Under the pieces are notes generated by a model, which was not told where the DNA came from, made no database searches, and saw only the letters and a list, made by a program, of their open reading frames with translations. 37,940 bases of DNA from a virus, in IMG/VR virus record IMGVR_UViG_3300014166_000005, positions 1 to 37,940 of that record. One strand, given 5' to 3'. Both the position numbers and the translations under genes were made by a program. Of this stretch, positions 1-7,229 are shown piece by piece. Numbering within the stretch: position 1 is the first letter of the stretch; each line of letters opens with the position of its first letter.

Positions 1-59
1 AGGTGTCGTGGGACCACCTGCCTGAGCAGTACAAACCACACTTAACAAAGGAGAAGTAA
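1..59 (+). CDS. C-terminal end of an upstream late gene (partial)
   Basis: The frame beginning at base 3 is open for 18 codons and ends in TAA at 57-59, one base before the next ATG. The peptide (SWDHLPEQYKPHLTKEK) looks like ordinary protein, and its last codons overlap the AAGGAG ribosome site of the next gene, as is usual in a packed phage operon. Too little is present to name a function. It is probably the tail of the last or next-to-last gene of the rightward virion module. Confidence 0.45.
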   Translation, partial: VSWDHLPEQYKPHLTKEK

Positions 60-60
60 C

Positions 61-507
61 ATGCGTCCGATTCTGTGTTTGCTTGTACCCATCGGTGAAG
101 GGCTCTATCCGGACAACAGCCTTCCCGGCGGTCAGGGCGGATACCCTTCGCAGCCAATCTACATGCCGCCGTATCCGAGCCAAGGACCTGGGTTCCCTAC
201 CCACCCGATCGCTCCCGGCGGAAGCCAGCCCTACCCCGACCACGGACTGCCCGGCAACCAGCCGTATCCGGACCATGGACTGCCGGGGCGGTCGGTGTAT
301 CCATCACAGCCGATTTACTACCCGCCCTATCCTTCGCAGGGACCTGGCTTCCCGACGCATCCGATCGCGCCAGGGGGACCCTACCCTGATCACGGCCTGC
401 CCATCCCTCCCGAGCCGACGGAACCTCCGACGGTAGAGGAAGGTGGCAAGTGGGTCTGGACGCCGATTTACGGCTGGCTGTGGAAGCCGGAAGCACGACC
501 CAAGTAA
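61..507 (+). CDS. Pro/Gly/Tyr-rich repeat protein, unknown function
   Basis: The 148-residue product is dominated by repeats. A 27-residue unit (YPSQPIY-x-PPYPSQGPGF then PTHPIAPGG) occurs at about residues 28-54 and again at 80-106, and a short PYPDHGLP unit occurs at about 57-64, 68-75 and 107-114. The C-terminus (KWVWTPIYGWLWKP) is aromatic and non-repetitive. No enzyme motif is present. Low-complexity proteins with repeated PDHGLP/PSQPI-type units and a W-rich end occur in other phage late regions, where their role is unknown. The start is supported by AAAGGAG 7 bases upstream. It is probably a virion-associated or late accessory protein; structure and role are not known. Confidence 0.8.
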   Translation: MRPILCLLVPIGEGLYPDNSLPGGQGGYPSQPIYMPPYPSQGPGFPTHPIAPGGSQPYPDHGLPGNQPYPDHGLPGRSVYPSQPIYYPPYPSQGPGFPTHPIAPGGPYPDHGLPIPPEPTEPPTVEEGGKWVWTPIYGWLWKPEARPK

Positions 508-518
508 CGTAGTCAACT

Positions 519-540
519 GCCGGGGGGTGACTCCCCCGGC
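519..540 (+). other. GC-rich hairpin between late genes
   Basis: GCCGGGGG (519-526) pairs perfectly with CCCCCGGC (533-540) around a 6-base loop. No U-tract follows, so it is not a standard intrinsic terminator. It may stabilise or process the mRNA, or block ribosomes between the two flanking genes. Confidence 0.6.
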
Positions 541-555
541 GCTCAGGAGAATGGA

Positions 556-1725
556 ATGGCTATCGACTATGGAACACAGCGGCTGGTAGGTGGTGGCCCT
601 TCGCCTGGGCCAGGAGCAGCAGTTACTGGAATAGCTGGGTCCATGAGGCAGCGAGGCGCTCCACTTGGATGGGCACAGCAGTTAAATCCCAACTTGGTGA
701 CGCCGGCTGGAAACATGTATGGTTATGCAGGCAGGCAACCTTACCGTCGGCTCGACTTTCCGGCGCCTGCAGCCCCGCCAGGCAACCTCCCGCCTTCCGA
801 CACCACGACACAGACAGGGCAGGGCGGTGGCCAAGGTCTACTCCCCGGTGCTTCGCCTGGGCAGGTGGGCCAAGCCCAAGGCATTGGCAGAACACCGACG
901 AATGATGCTATACAGAAGCCCACACCAGATCCCTTGCCAACTAGCAACCGTCCACAGCAAACGAATGGAGTACTGCCCGGCATGGAAGGCGGTTCTAAGA
1001 CTCCCATTGGCGCGGTTCCGGGAGCACCTACAGCCACGAATCTTCCCATCGGGGTCAACGCTAACGCTGTGCCGCCAGCGGCTTGGAATACTCCGCAGGG
1101 AATACTGGACGCAATGAACAAGCGTCATGCAACGATCAACCAACCGATGAAGGTTCCTCCGCCTGACCCCATGTATAGAGCGCTGAACCCCAATGGCGCA
1201 CCTATGCCGCGGCCTGGCGGCGACACCACTCAACAGTTTAACTCCAACTTTCAGCCGACGGGTGCCACAGCGTTCTCCCGCTTAGCCCAGCAAGCCCTCG
1301 ATCGTCACCTCTACGGGCAAAAGGGTGTCGACCTGCAGAACATGCCGAAGAGCTTCACCATCGCCGACTTCAACAAAGCTGCTCAGACAAACCCGGTGCT
1401 GGCTGCCCAGATGCTGGGCAAAGGTGGGCAGGCCTACAAAGACGCGATCATGAAGGCGAATGGCTGGTCCAACTACCAGATGAACCAGTTCATCAACGCT
1501 TACGCGAGCGGAGTGGAACCTGGAATCACGCAGTCGAACCTCACTGCGGCTGGCTTTACGCCGGAGCGCTTCGGAACGAACACGTTAACCCCGCCAGCTC
1601 CACCTCCTCCAACTAACCAACCTCCTGCACCTCCTCCAGCCACCGGTGGCGGCACCGAAGCCGGGTTTGGCTACTTTGATCCGTACTGGACCAACTACTA
1701 CAACCAGCAACACGGTACATCTTAA
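556..1725 (+). CDS. Disordered Pro/Gly/Gln-rich protein, probable virion-associated
   Basis: The 389-residue product begins with about 230 residues rich in Pro, Gly, Asn, Thr and Gln, with no recognisable fold. A more ordered segment follows at about residues 235-335 (helical, with a KSFTIADFNKAAQTNP stretch), then a polyproline run and a Tyr-rich C-terminus. No catalytic motif is visible. GGAG sits 6 bases before the ATG. It is the last rightward gene, and its stop overlaps the stop of the convergent minus-strand helicase by 4 bases. The low complexity, and the location after the fibre module if the genome is read circularly, suggest a structural or ejection role; this is inference. Confidence 0.75.
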   Translation: MAIDYGTQRLVGGGPSPGPGAAVTGIAGSMRQRGAPLGWAQQLNPNLVTPAGNMYGYAGRQPYRRLDFPAPAAPPGNLPPSDTTTQTGQGGGQGLLPGASPGQVGQAQGIGRTPTNDAIQKPTPDPLPTSNRPQQTNGVLPGMEGGSKTPIGAVPGAPTATNLPIGVNANAVPPAAWNTPQGILDAMNKRHATINQPMKVPPPDPMYRALNPNGAPMPRPGGDTTQQFNSNFQPTGATAFSRLAQQALDRHLYGQKGVDLQNMPKSFTIADFNKAAQTNPVLAAQMLGKGGQAYKDAIMKANGWSNYQMNQFINAYASGVEPGITQSNLTAAGFTPERFGTNTLTPPAPPPPTNQPPAPPPATGGGTEAGFGYFDPYWTNYYNQQHGTS

Positions 1726-2936
1726 CCCTCAGGGGGAACGTCGGGCGGCTGGAGCGATACCAGCATCATGGCGTTCCCCTCTTGCAGTAGCTGGACATAA
1801 CCCGCGTTCACGCATCCTGCTACCACATCTGTAAAGTCCCTCATTGAGGGGAAGTAGGCGTGAATGAAGCGGTACGCCTCAGCGTAAGGCACCTTCCGTT
1901 TTAACCTGACGAAGTTCAGGAATCGGTCGGTTTGCAGGGAGACGTCTGTGCGTCCTATCTTGCTGAATACGGCTGGCATCCCCGCTTCCAGATCCGTAAT
2001 CATCTTCCCCGCGATCGCCAGTTCCTCCTCGGTAATCGTAAGCTCGTCCCGTACCGCCGCTGCGAGCACCATCGCCAACTTGTGGATGTGAGTCTGCTTG
2101 CGGGCAATGTACCCTCCAAACCTATCATCATCCAGCCCGGAAGGCCTATGCGTATAGTGGTGCTTGTACCACGCCTCGCCCCATTCGACTGCCTTCGCGG
2201 TAAGCTTATACTCCCCCGTAAGGTTAATGGAAATGTGCTCCAGGTCCTGCACCAGCCGGTCCTCGATGACCTTGAGGTTCTCGGGAACGTGAAGACCTGG
2301 GTATGCAACATACTTGTGCTTCTCCTTCGCGTAGACGAATATGCAGCGGGAAGTGAACCCGCCGCCGATCATGTACTCTGGGAAATTGCCAGCGATCCAC
2401 GCCGGCGTAGTGCAAGCGATGAGGTTAATCCAAGGGTTCTCAACCTTATCATTTCCGCTCATCTTGGTGCGCTTCTCGAACGCGCCCTGCTTCCCATCCC
2501 AGAGGGTGACCAGCAAGTCTACCATATCCTTGTCCGCTGGGTTCAGGAGATTACCAAACTCACTGGACTCAATGGTCAGGGCGCACATCGGCAGATAATC
2601 GTCACCGTATGGGAACATCTCGCTGGCCTCCTGAAAGGAACCAACGAGCGCCTGCCACGTTACCACGTCGGGGCCGAAGTTTATCCCCGGCACCCGTCGC
2701 AGGAGCTGCATGGCAAGACCCGCCGTCGTGCTTTTTGACACGATCCCTGGCGGCGCAACCAGTATTATGTAAAAGTTAGGATACCACTTAAAATAGGCCT
2801 GGTCGATCCAGACCTTCCGTCGGAGTGCTCCCGCTATAGCACTAACCCCCACCCAGAAGTACATGTTCCTTGGGGCCTCACCAAACTGGGCATAGTCGCA
2901 GAAACCCTCCAGCCAATCGCTGAAGTTTCTGGCCAT
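1722..2936 (-). CDS. DUF3987-like helicase/AAA ATPase for replication
   Basis: The 404-residue product resembles the DUF3987/replicative-helicase ATPase type found in phages. A hydrophobic strand (NFYIILVAPPG) leads into a P-loop-like APPGIVSKST at residues 61-70, with the usual second Gly replaced by Ser (SKS/T instead of GKS/T). A Walker-B-like strand (MCALTIESSEF) follows at about residue 115-125, then a sensor-like segment (NLIACTTPAWI, residues about 170-180) and an arginine-containing GGGFTSRCIF region. No primase domain is attached. It is the last gene of the leftward operon, just downstream of the polymerase, so it probably loads or drives the replisome. The start is ATG; the next gene upstream ends 12 bases before it. 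Family level is likely; the precise biochemical activity is not established. Confidence 0.7.
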   Translation of the reverse strand: MARNFSDWLEGFCDYAQFGEAPRNMYFWVGVSAIAGALRRKVWIDQAYFKWYPNFYIILVAPPGIVSKSTTAGLAMQLLRRVPGINFGPDVVTWQALVGSFQEASEMFPYGDDYLPMCALTIESSEFGNLLNPADKDMVDLLVTLWDGKQGAFEKRTKMSGNDKVENPWINLIACTTPAWIAGNFPEYMIGGGFTSRCIFVYAKEKHKYVAYPGLHVPENLKVIEDRLVQDLEHISINLTGEYKLTAKAVEWGEAWYKHHYTHRPSGLDDDRFGGYIARKQTHIHKLAMVLAAAVRDELTITEEELAIAGKMITDLEAGMPAVFSKIGRTDVSLQTDRFLNFVRLKRKVPYAEAYRFIHAYFPSMRDFTDVVAGCVNAGYVQLLQEGNAMMLVSLQPPDVPPEG

Positions 2937-2948
2937 GTGGGGAAACTC

Positions 2949-3149
2949 CTACGCAATCGGCTCAATCTTTGCTCCTGCCTTCGCGCTTAAACGCTCGTCC
3001 GCGCCCATAAGATTCTCCGCATTCTGTTTCGTTTCGAACTGAAACGCCTCGTCTTTGTTCTCACTGACAATCAGCCCACCTCCATTGGGCAGGTAGCCCA
3101 CATAATAGAACTTAATCCCTTCCTTCTCCGAATAAAGTCTGAACCTCAT
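2949..3149 (-). CDS. Small conserved-type protein, unknown function
   Basis: A 66-residue product with a beta-rich N-terminus (RLYSEKEGIKFYYVGYLPNG) and a charged C-terminal half. No motif, membrane segment or cysteine pair is visible. Its ATG overlaps the stop of the polymerase gene (ATGA), so it is translationally coupled to the polymerase and precedes the helicase. The location suggests a replication accessory role, but nothing in the sequence proves it. Confidence 0.7.
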   Translation of the reverse strand: MRFRLYSEKEGIKFYYVGYLPNGGGLIVSENKDEAFQFETKQNAENLMGADERLSAKAGAKIEPIA

Positions 3150-5575
3150 TTGCAGTCACCCCATGATTTGGCTGATGTTTTAATACTGAGGGGTATAGTC
3201 AGCGGGTCATCGTATGGCACGACGACGTGACTGGCAATATCCAGGATTTGTGTCCTGCATAGCGAGGCTATGCGGCTGGGGAATTGCCCAGCGAGAGAGT
3301 CGTGTACCTGGAGGAGTACCTGTACCTCCGGGAGTCGGTAGTACACTTCCAGCCAAATTCTATTTATGAAGTGGCCGACGGTTGACTGCGGAATCCAGGC
3401 TATTGCCTCTGGCAGCTCTGCATCAATCCTGTCGAAACTATACCGGCGGAAGCCGAAGCGATTATGAACGTACTTCTTGGTCTTGAGCTGGGCTTCCACC
3501 CGTTCGTGCCACTTTTTGATCCCAGGATGAATGTCGAACCACCGACGCTGGAATCGGTCAACTTCGTGATAAGGGAGTCCACAGGCGGCAGCCACGGTGC
3601 GGGCGCTGCCAACGTAATTGGTTGCGTGTACGATCGACTTGCAGTTCTGTCGCTGGATGGCGTACTTCGCCTTTAACTCCCGGAAGTTCGGATGGGTCTC
3701 CAGCAACTCATCATCGTTCATCGGCAGGTTGTACACGGCCCGCGCGCTGTGCAAGTGAATGTCCACCTTAGCGCGGAGCGCTGCCTTCAGATCCTCGTCC
3801 TCAGCTTCCCAAGCCACCACCTGTAGATCCGCTCGATCCAAGTCGCAGTCGAAGAAGTCGTAGCCGGGGTCTGGAATGAAGAGTGTTTTAACATTAGGAA
3901 GTTGCAGCGCATCGACGTCTTCGCTGGCGTCCCCTCCGGCGGGAATATTCTGAAGATTAAGTCCAGATTCAAACGCATTTTTGGAGGAGGAGAGCCGCAG
4001 CGTAGACGTACCTGCAATGTTATAAGAACATCGGAGTCGCTGGTCTCGATCGAGCTTTGCACCAACGAAGGTAGACAGGAAAACTCCGAGGGATCTGTAT
4101 TCATGAATGCGCCTGATGATGGGGCGTAGCAGTGGTTCGCGGGAGGCGATCTTTTGGAGGGCTTCGTCGTCCAGGGTGAGGTTGCCGGCGGAGCCCTTCT
4201 TGCGGGAGTAGATTTCCCGCTGCTGCAGATCCCCGTAGAAGAGGTTCTTCATCTGGAGGGGTGAGCGCGGGTTCAGCGGGTGGCCGAGGATCCTGATGAA
4301 CCATTCCTCCCGCTTGCTGATCTCGTCCTGGAGCAATAGGGCGAACTCCGCCCGTTGGGACTCGTCGACTCGAACTCCGCGGATCATTGCCTGGAGCACC
4401 GGCCAGAACATCTCCTGTTGGAAGTCCGATTGCTCCCGCAGGCTCAGCCTGTCTACCGTCGCTTGGATCCCTTCGTCGCACTCGAAGGTGATGACGCAGT
4501 CCTTGCAGTTGTACGCCCAGAGCTGATCCTCGCCGGTCTTCCTGTCCCAGTTCTTCCCTTCCGCTTTCCAATAGACATGCTTCTCGCAATACATGCTTGA
4601 GAGATAGTCAAGTCCTTTAGGAAGTGTTGTAAAGCAGCTGTGATGGCCGAGCATTGTATCGCGCTTAAAGCGAGGGACGAAGCGCCAATGGCGCCAGAAG
4701 TACTGCGTGTCGTAGATAAAATTCTGTCCCACGACAAGAGCATTTGGATGAGTAAGGACCGCTCGGAGCTGCTTGACGACCGCGACTTCCTCCTCGGGGA
4801 GCCAGTACCCGTTCGGTCTTTCGACGCACATGAAGGGGATGCAGAGCGCGCTGAGCTTGTCAAGCGCGATGCCGACGCAGGCGATGTGCCCTGATCGCGT
4901 TTCAATGTCACAAGATATAACCGTGGGCGCTTGCTCGAGCTTTTCAAGACACGACTCCAAATAGGAAAAAACTGCGGAATAACTGGGTCGTAATATGAAG
5001 GCATACTCGGACCCTGTTATTTCCTCAGTCGCTATCTCCGCCTTTGCCCTGCGGAGGTCCTGCACGCTGATCGCTTTGGCTGACCAGTCGCGCATGATAT
5101 ATGCCGGGTGGTAGATCGGCACTACCTTCGGAGACAGTAAAGATGATAGGCCTTCCGCGGAGAGTAAGCTTCCCCGCCAGGACTTGATGCCCCATTTGCC
5201 AGTCAGCGCCCACATGCTGACATTTCCAAAGGCCACGATAACATTGGGCTTCACCATATCTATTTCCCGGCAGAGCAGTTCCCATCCCTGCCGGACTATT
5301 GGCTTCACCATCTTGTCCCTGAGTGGGACCATGTCCTGGGTTATGTTCTTCTTGACTTTGGGTATCCACAGTTCTATATCGTTCCCTGGAGGTTGCAGGC
5401 GGCAGACGTTGGTGAGGAAGCATTCGCTCCGCATCAAGCCCGCTTCGTGCAGCATATCGTTGAGTAACTGGCCGGAAGCGCCGACGAACGGCTCCCGGCG
5501 ACGCATTTCGGTTTCGCCAGGGGCTTCCCCGACCAGCATGATGCGGGCGGGTACTGGACCACTAGGCGGGATCAT
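3146..5575 (-). CDS. Uracil-DNA glycosylase-family A DNA polymerase fusion
   Basis: An 809-residue two-part enzyme. Residues 1-190 form a family-4-like uracil-DNA glycosylase: GEAPGETE at 16-23, PFVGASGQLL, NVCRLQPPGND and the HPAY motif at 156-159. It lacks the N-terminal CxxC pair of the iron-sulphur enzymes. Residues 200-390 are a 3'-5' exonuclease with all three motifs intact (D223/E225, N285/D289, Y355/D359). Residues 400-809 are a family A polymerase: motif A D578 with Asp583 at the usual steric-gate Glu position, O-helix R642, K646, His650, Y654 (His where Phe/Tyr is usual), and motif C QVHDS with D759. No 5' nuclease is present. This is the replicative polymerase. The fusion suggests that template uracil is detected or removed during synthesis. 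The start is ATG, overlapping the previous stop (TAATG). Confidence 0.95.
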   Translation of the reverse strand: MIPPSGPVPARIMLVGEAPGETEMRRREPFVGASGQLLNDMLHEAGLMRSECFLTNVCRLQPPGNDIELWIPKVKKNITQDMVPLRDKMVKPIVRQGWELLCREIDMVKPNVIVAFGNVSMWALTGKWGIKSWRGSLLSAEGLSSLLSPKVVPIYHPAYIMRDWSAKAISVQDLRRAKAEIATEEITGSEYAFILRPSYSAVFSYLESCLEKLEQAPTVISCDIETRSGHIACVGIALDKLSALCIPFMCVERPNGYWLPEEEVAVVKQLRAVLTHPNALVVGQNFIYDTQYFWRHWRFVPRFKRDTMLGHHSCFTTLPKGLDYLSSMYCEKHVYWKAEGKNWDRKTGEDQLWAYNCKDCVITFECDEGIQATVDRLSLREQSDFQQEMFWPVLQAMIRGVRVDESQRAEFALLLQDEISKREEWFIRILGHPLNPRSPLQMKNLFYGDLQQREIYSRKKGSAGNLTLDDEALQKIASREPLLRPIIRRIHEYRSLGVFLSTFVGAKLDRDQRLRCSYNIAGTSTLRLSSSKNAFESGLNLQNIPAGGDASEDVDALQLPNVKTLFIPDPGYDFFDCDLDRADLQVVAWEAEDEDLKAALRAKVDIHLHSARAVYNLPMNDDELLETHPNFRELKAKYAIQRQNCKSIVHATNYVGSARTVAAACGLPYHEVDRFQRRWFDIHPGIKKWHERVEAQLKTKKYVHNRFGFRRYSFDRIDAELPEAIAWIPQSTVGHFINRIWLEVYYRLPEVQVLLQVHDSLAGQFPSRIASLCRTQILDIASHVVVPYDDPLTIPLSIKTSAKSWGDCK

Positions 5576-5940
5576 TACGGCTTCCAGGTGTCGTGGAGGT
5601 AGGTCAGCGGCTTGCCAATTAGCTTGGCAAACTTGATCTCCCGCTGGACACCGGCGGACTCCTCCCAGCCTTCGAGCATCAGCACCGACACTTCCCTGGA
5701 TCCGGTCAGCATGATGCTATCCGCGAGGAGCCAGAAGTGATGTTCCTTCGGCATCCCGAAGACCTTGGCAATTTCATGCCAGTGGACGATGGGGGAGTAT
5801 ACGACATTCCCTTCCTCCAGCATCATGGCACAGCATTGCGCGACCTTGAGGAACCGGAGTTCCCGCATGGCTGGATTGGCGTGCGTGTAGGGTGAAGCGA
5901 CGTAAACGTATCCGCCTGGCTTATCATTCGCTGGTGTCAT
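5575..5940 (-). CDS. DUF1937 protein (nucleoside 2-deoxyribosyltransferase-like)
   Basis: From the internal ATG at 5940 the product is 121 residues and matches the DUF1937 pattern: a first strand YVASPYTH, a middle SPIVHWHEIA segment, then LMLEGWEESAGVQREI near the C-terminus, whose Glu aligns with the catalytic/nucleophile region of nucleoside 2-deoxyribosyltransferase folds. Such proteins are thought to act on nucleotides or their N-glycosidic bonds, but DUF1937 activity is not established. The longer reading from 5979 would run deep into the methyltransferase gene and begins with unrelated residues, so the later start is chosen. It lies between the polymerase and the methyltransferase, which fits a nucleotide or DNA-modification role. 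Confidence 0.8.
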   Translation of the reverse strand: MTPANDKPGGYVYVASPYTHANPAMRELRFLKVAQCCAMMLEEGNVVYSPIVHWHEIAKVFGMPKEHHFWLLADSIMLTGSREVSVLMLEGWEESAGVQREIKFAKLIGKPLTYLHDTWKP

Positions 5941-6619
5941 TATCTCCGTCCTTATAGTGGTGGTACAATGCCGCGGCAAAGCCCCGCGGCGTGGCGCTGC
6001 GAATCATCTTCGTCCGCTCCGACTTTCCGCCCAGCTCGTCCATCTGCGGAACGTGGGAGGCAACGAAGATTGGTACAGGGAGCTTTGGTGGCAGGGTAAA
6101 TCCGCCGCCGGTCCAAAGGCAGGTGCGCTTCGGGTAAGCATCCCGCGGGGGGATAAACTCTGGCCACTTCGGGTGCCAGTCATTTTCAGGAAGGTAGCCG
6201 CCAAACTCGTAAGGGTCGAAGGTGTAGTCCGGCTTCCTCCATACCGTGGACATTACGCTTACGGGATTCTCAATGAAAAAAGGGCACCCCCAACGGTTCC
6301 CCAGGCGCAAGGAGAGGTATATCAACTCCATTGCTTTCTCGACGTAGAAGGGGTCTCGGAGGTACTTCTTCCCGAAATGGGCAACGCCGCTGATGGCCAA
6401 GTCGGTGCAAGGCGGAAAGCAGCATAATAGGTGGATCGGGTAATCGTCCAGCGCCCTCGCCAGCCACGCCTCCCGGTTCTTCAGGTTGCCGCAGATGGTT
6501 ACGAGCGATCCCTCTTCGCTGTCCCGCGGGTGCTTAATGTCCGCGATCAGCGCCTTGTAGCCAGCCTCTAGCCAAGGCTGAACGACAATGGCGGTTTCAT
6601 CGAAGAGGGAGACGATCAC
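5924..6619 (-). CDS. DNA cytosine methyltransferase-like protein
   Basis: A 231-residue product with several landmarks of C5-cytosine methyltransferases: FPPCTDLAISG with the candidate catalytic Cys at about residue 71, FFIENP at about 115-119, and a C-terminal RSATPRGFAAAL segment like the last conserved motif. The N-terminal SAM-binding loop is unusual: SLFDETAIVVQPWLEAGY stands where FxGxG is expected, so the Gly-rich loop is missing. It is shorter than typical Dcm enzymes and has little room for a target-recognition domain. The start is GTG, overlapping the previous stop (GTGA). It could methylate phage DNA to evade restriction, or it could be a diverged relative with a different substrate. 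Confidence 0.75.
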   Translation of the reverse strand: MIVSLFDETAIVVQPWLEAGYKALIADIKHPRDSEEGSLVTICGNLKNREAWLARALDDYPIHLLCCFPPCTDLAISGVAHFGKKYLRDPFYVEKAMELIYLSLRLGNRWGCPFFIENPVSVMSTVWRKPDYTFDPYEFGGYLPENDWHPKWPEFIPPRDAYPKRTCLWTGGGFTLPPKLPVPIFVASHVPQMDELGGKSERTKMIRSATPRGFAAALYHHYKDGDNDTSE

Positions 6620-6840
6620 TGCTTAATCCCCATCGCCTTTTCCAGCGTGTCCAGGGAGGTCTTGGAATGCTTCTCGCCGGCGGTTATCATCGAGCTGAAT
6701 AGGGCGGTAGCCCGGCGGGCGAACATTAGGTCGGCTTGCAGGTCCATGATCTGGTCGATGCACCAGGATACGCGATGCTCCGCCGGTTGGTGCTTGGCCA
6801 ACGCAATCCAGTCCTCGCGGTTTCGCTTCGTGTTTATCAT
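6616..6840 (-). CDS. Small helical protein, unknown function
   Basis: A 74-residue, mostly helical product (WCIDQIMDLQADLMFARRATALFSSM is amphipathic). It has ATGA overlaps with the SET gene upstream and a GTGA overlap with the methyltransferase downstream, so it is part of a tightly coupled modification cluster. No recognisable domain. A partner or regulator of its neighbours is possible, but that is only inferred from position. Confidence 0.65.
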   Translation of the reverse strand: MINTKRNREDWIALAKHQPAEHRVSWCIDQIMDLQADLMFARRATALFSSMITAGEKHSKTSLDTLEKAMGIKQ

Positions 6841-7229
6841 TTCTTTGGCTCCAGTCCATTTATCTTCATCGCCTGGCGGTAGTCGATCGTGACTTCCTCC
6901 CCCCAGTGAATAGGTCGTGCCGCTACCAAGTTGATGTTGTCGTTGAGCTGGATCAGCACCTGTGCGTTCGGCGTGGCAGAGTGATTGGTAAAGCGACCAA
7001 CGACGGTCCGCAGTCCATTGATCCGCGCTGGCGCGATGATCTCGCCAGGAGGAATCTCCCGTATGGCGAAGATGCCCCAGCCTTCAATATCCGAAGCATC
7101 GACCCGGAACTTGTACTCCCCCGGCGGGAGCTGGATGCGGTTGCTGGCCTCCGACATGAGTTGCACTTCCTTCGGAGTGAACCCGTACTCGTCCAAGGCG
7201 GTGTAGAAGTCCAGGTGGTCGCGCTTCAT
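6837..7229 (-). CDS. Minimal SET-domain protein methyltransferase
   Basis: From the ATG at 7229, which overlaps the ParB-methyltransferase stop and has GAGGA 6 bases upstream, the product is 130 residues, about one SET domain. The expected motifs occur in order: GWGIFA (residues 50-55, the SAM-binding GxG), then RFTNHSATPN (79-88, the NHSxxPN active-site knot), then GEEVTIDY (110-117, the GEExxxDY motif with the catalytic-type Tyr). There is no Cys-rich pre- or post-SET region. SET enzymes methylate protein lysines; a phage copy could modify a host or phage DNA-bound protein. The longer reading from 7301 starts inside the neighbour and is rejected. Substrate unknown. Confidence 0.85.
   Translation of the reverse strand: MKRDHLDFYTALDEYGFTPKEVQLMSEASNRIQLPPGEYKFRVDASDIEGWGIFAIREIPPGEIIAPARINGLRTVVGRFTNHSATPNAQVLIQLNDNINLVAARPIHWGEEVTIDYRQAMKINGLEPKK

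Noticed and set aside
1731-1780. Terminator between convergent genes
   Set aside because: GGGGAACG and CGTTCCCC can pair, but the loop is over 30 bases and there is no T-run on either strand.
1932-2738. 268-codon plus-strand open frame inside the helicase gene
   Set aside because: It is antisense to the helicase, has no ribosome site or recognisable domain, and GC-rich antisense frames are common.
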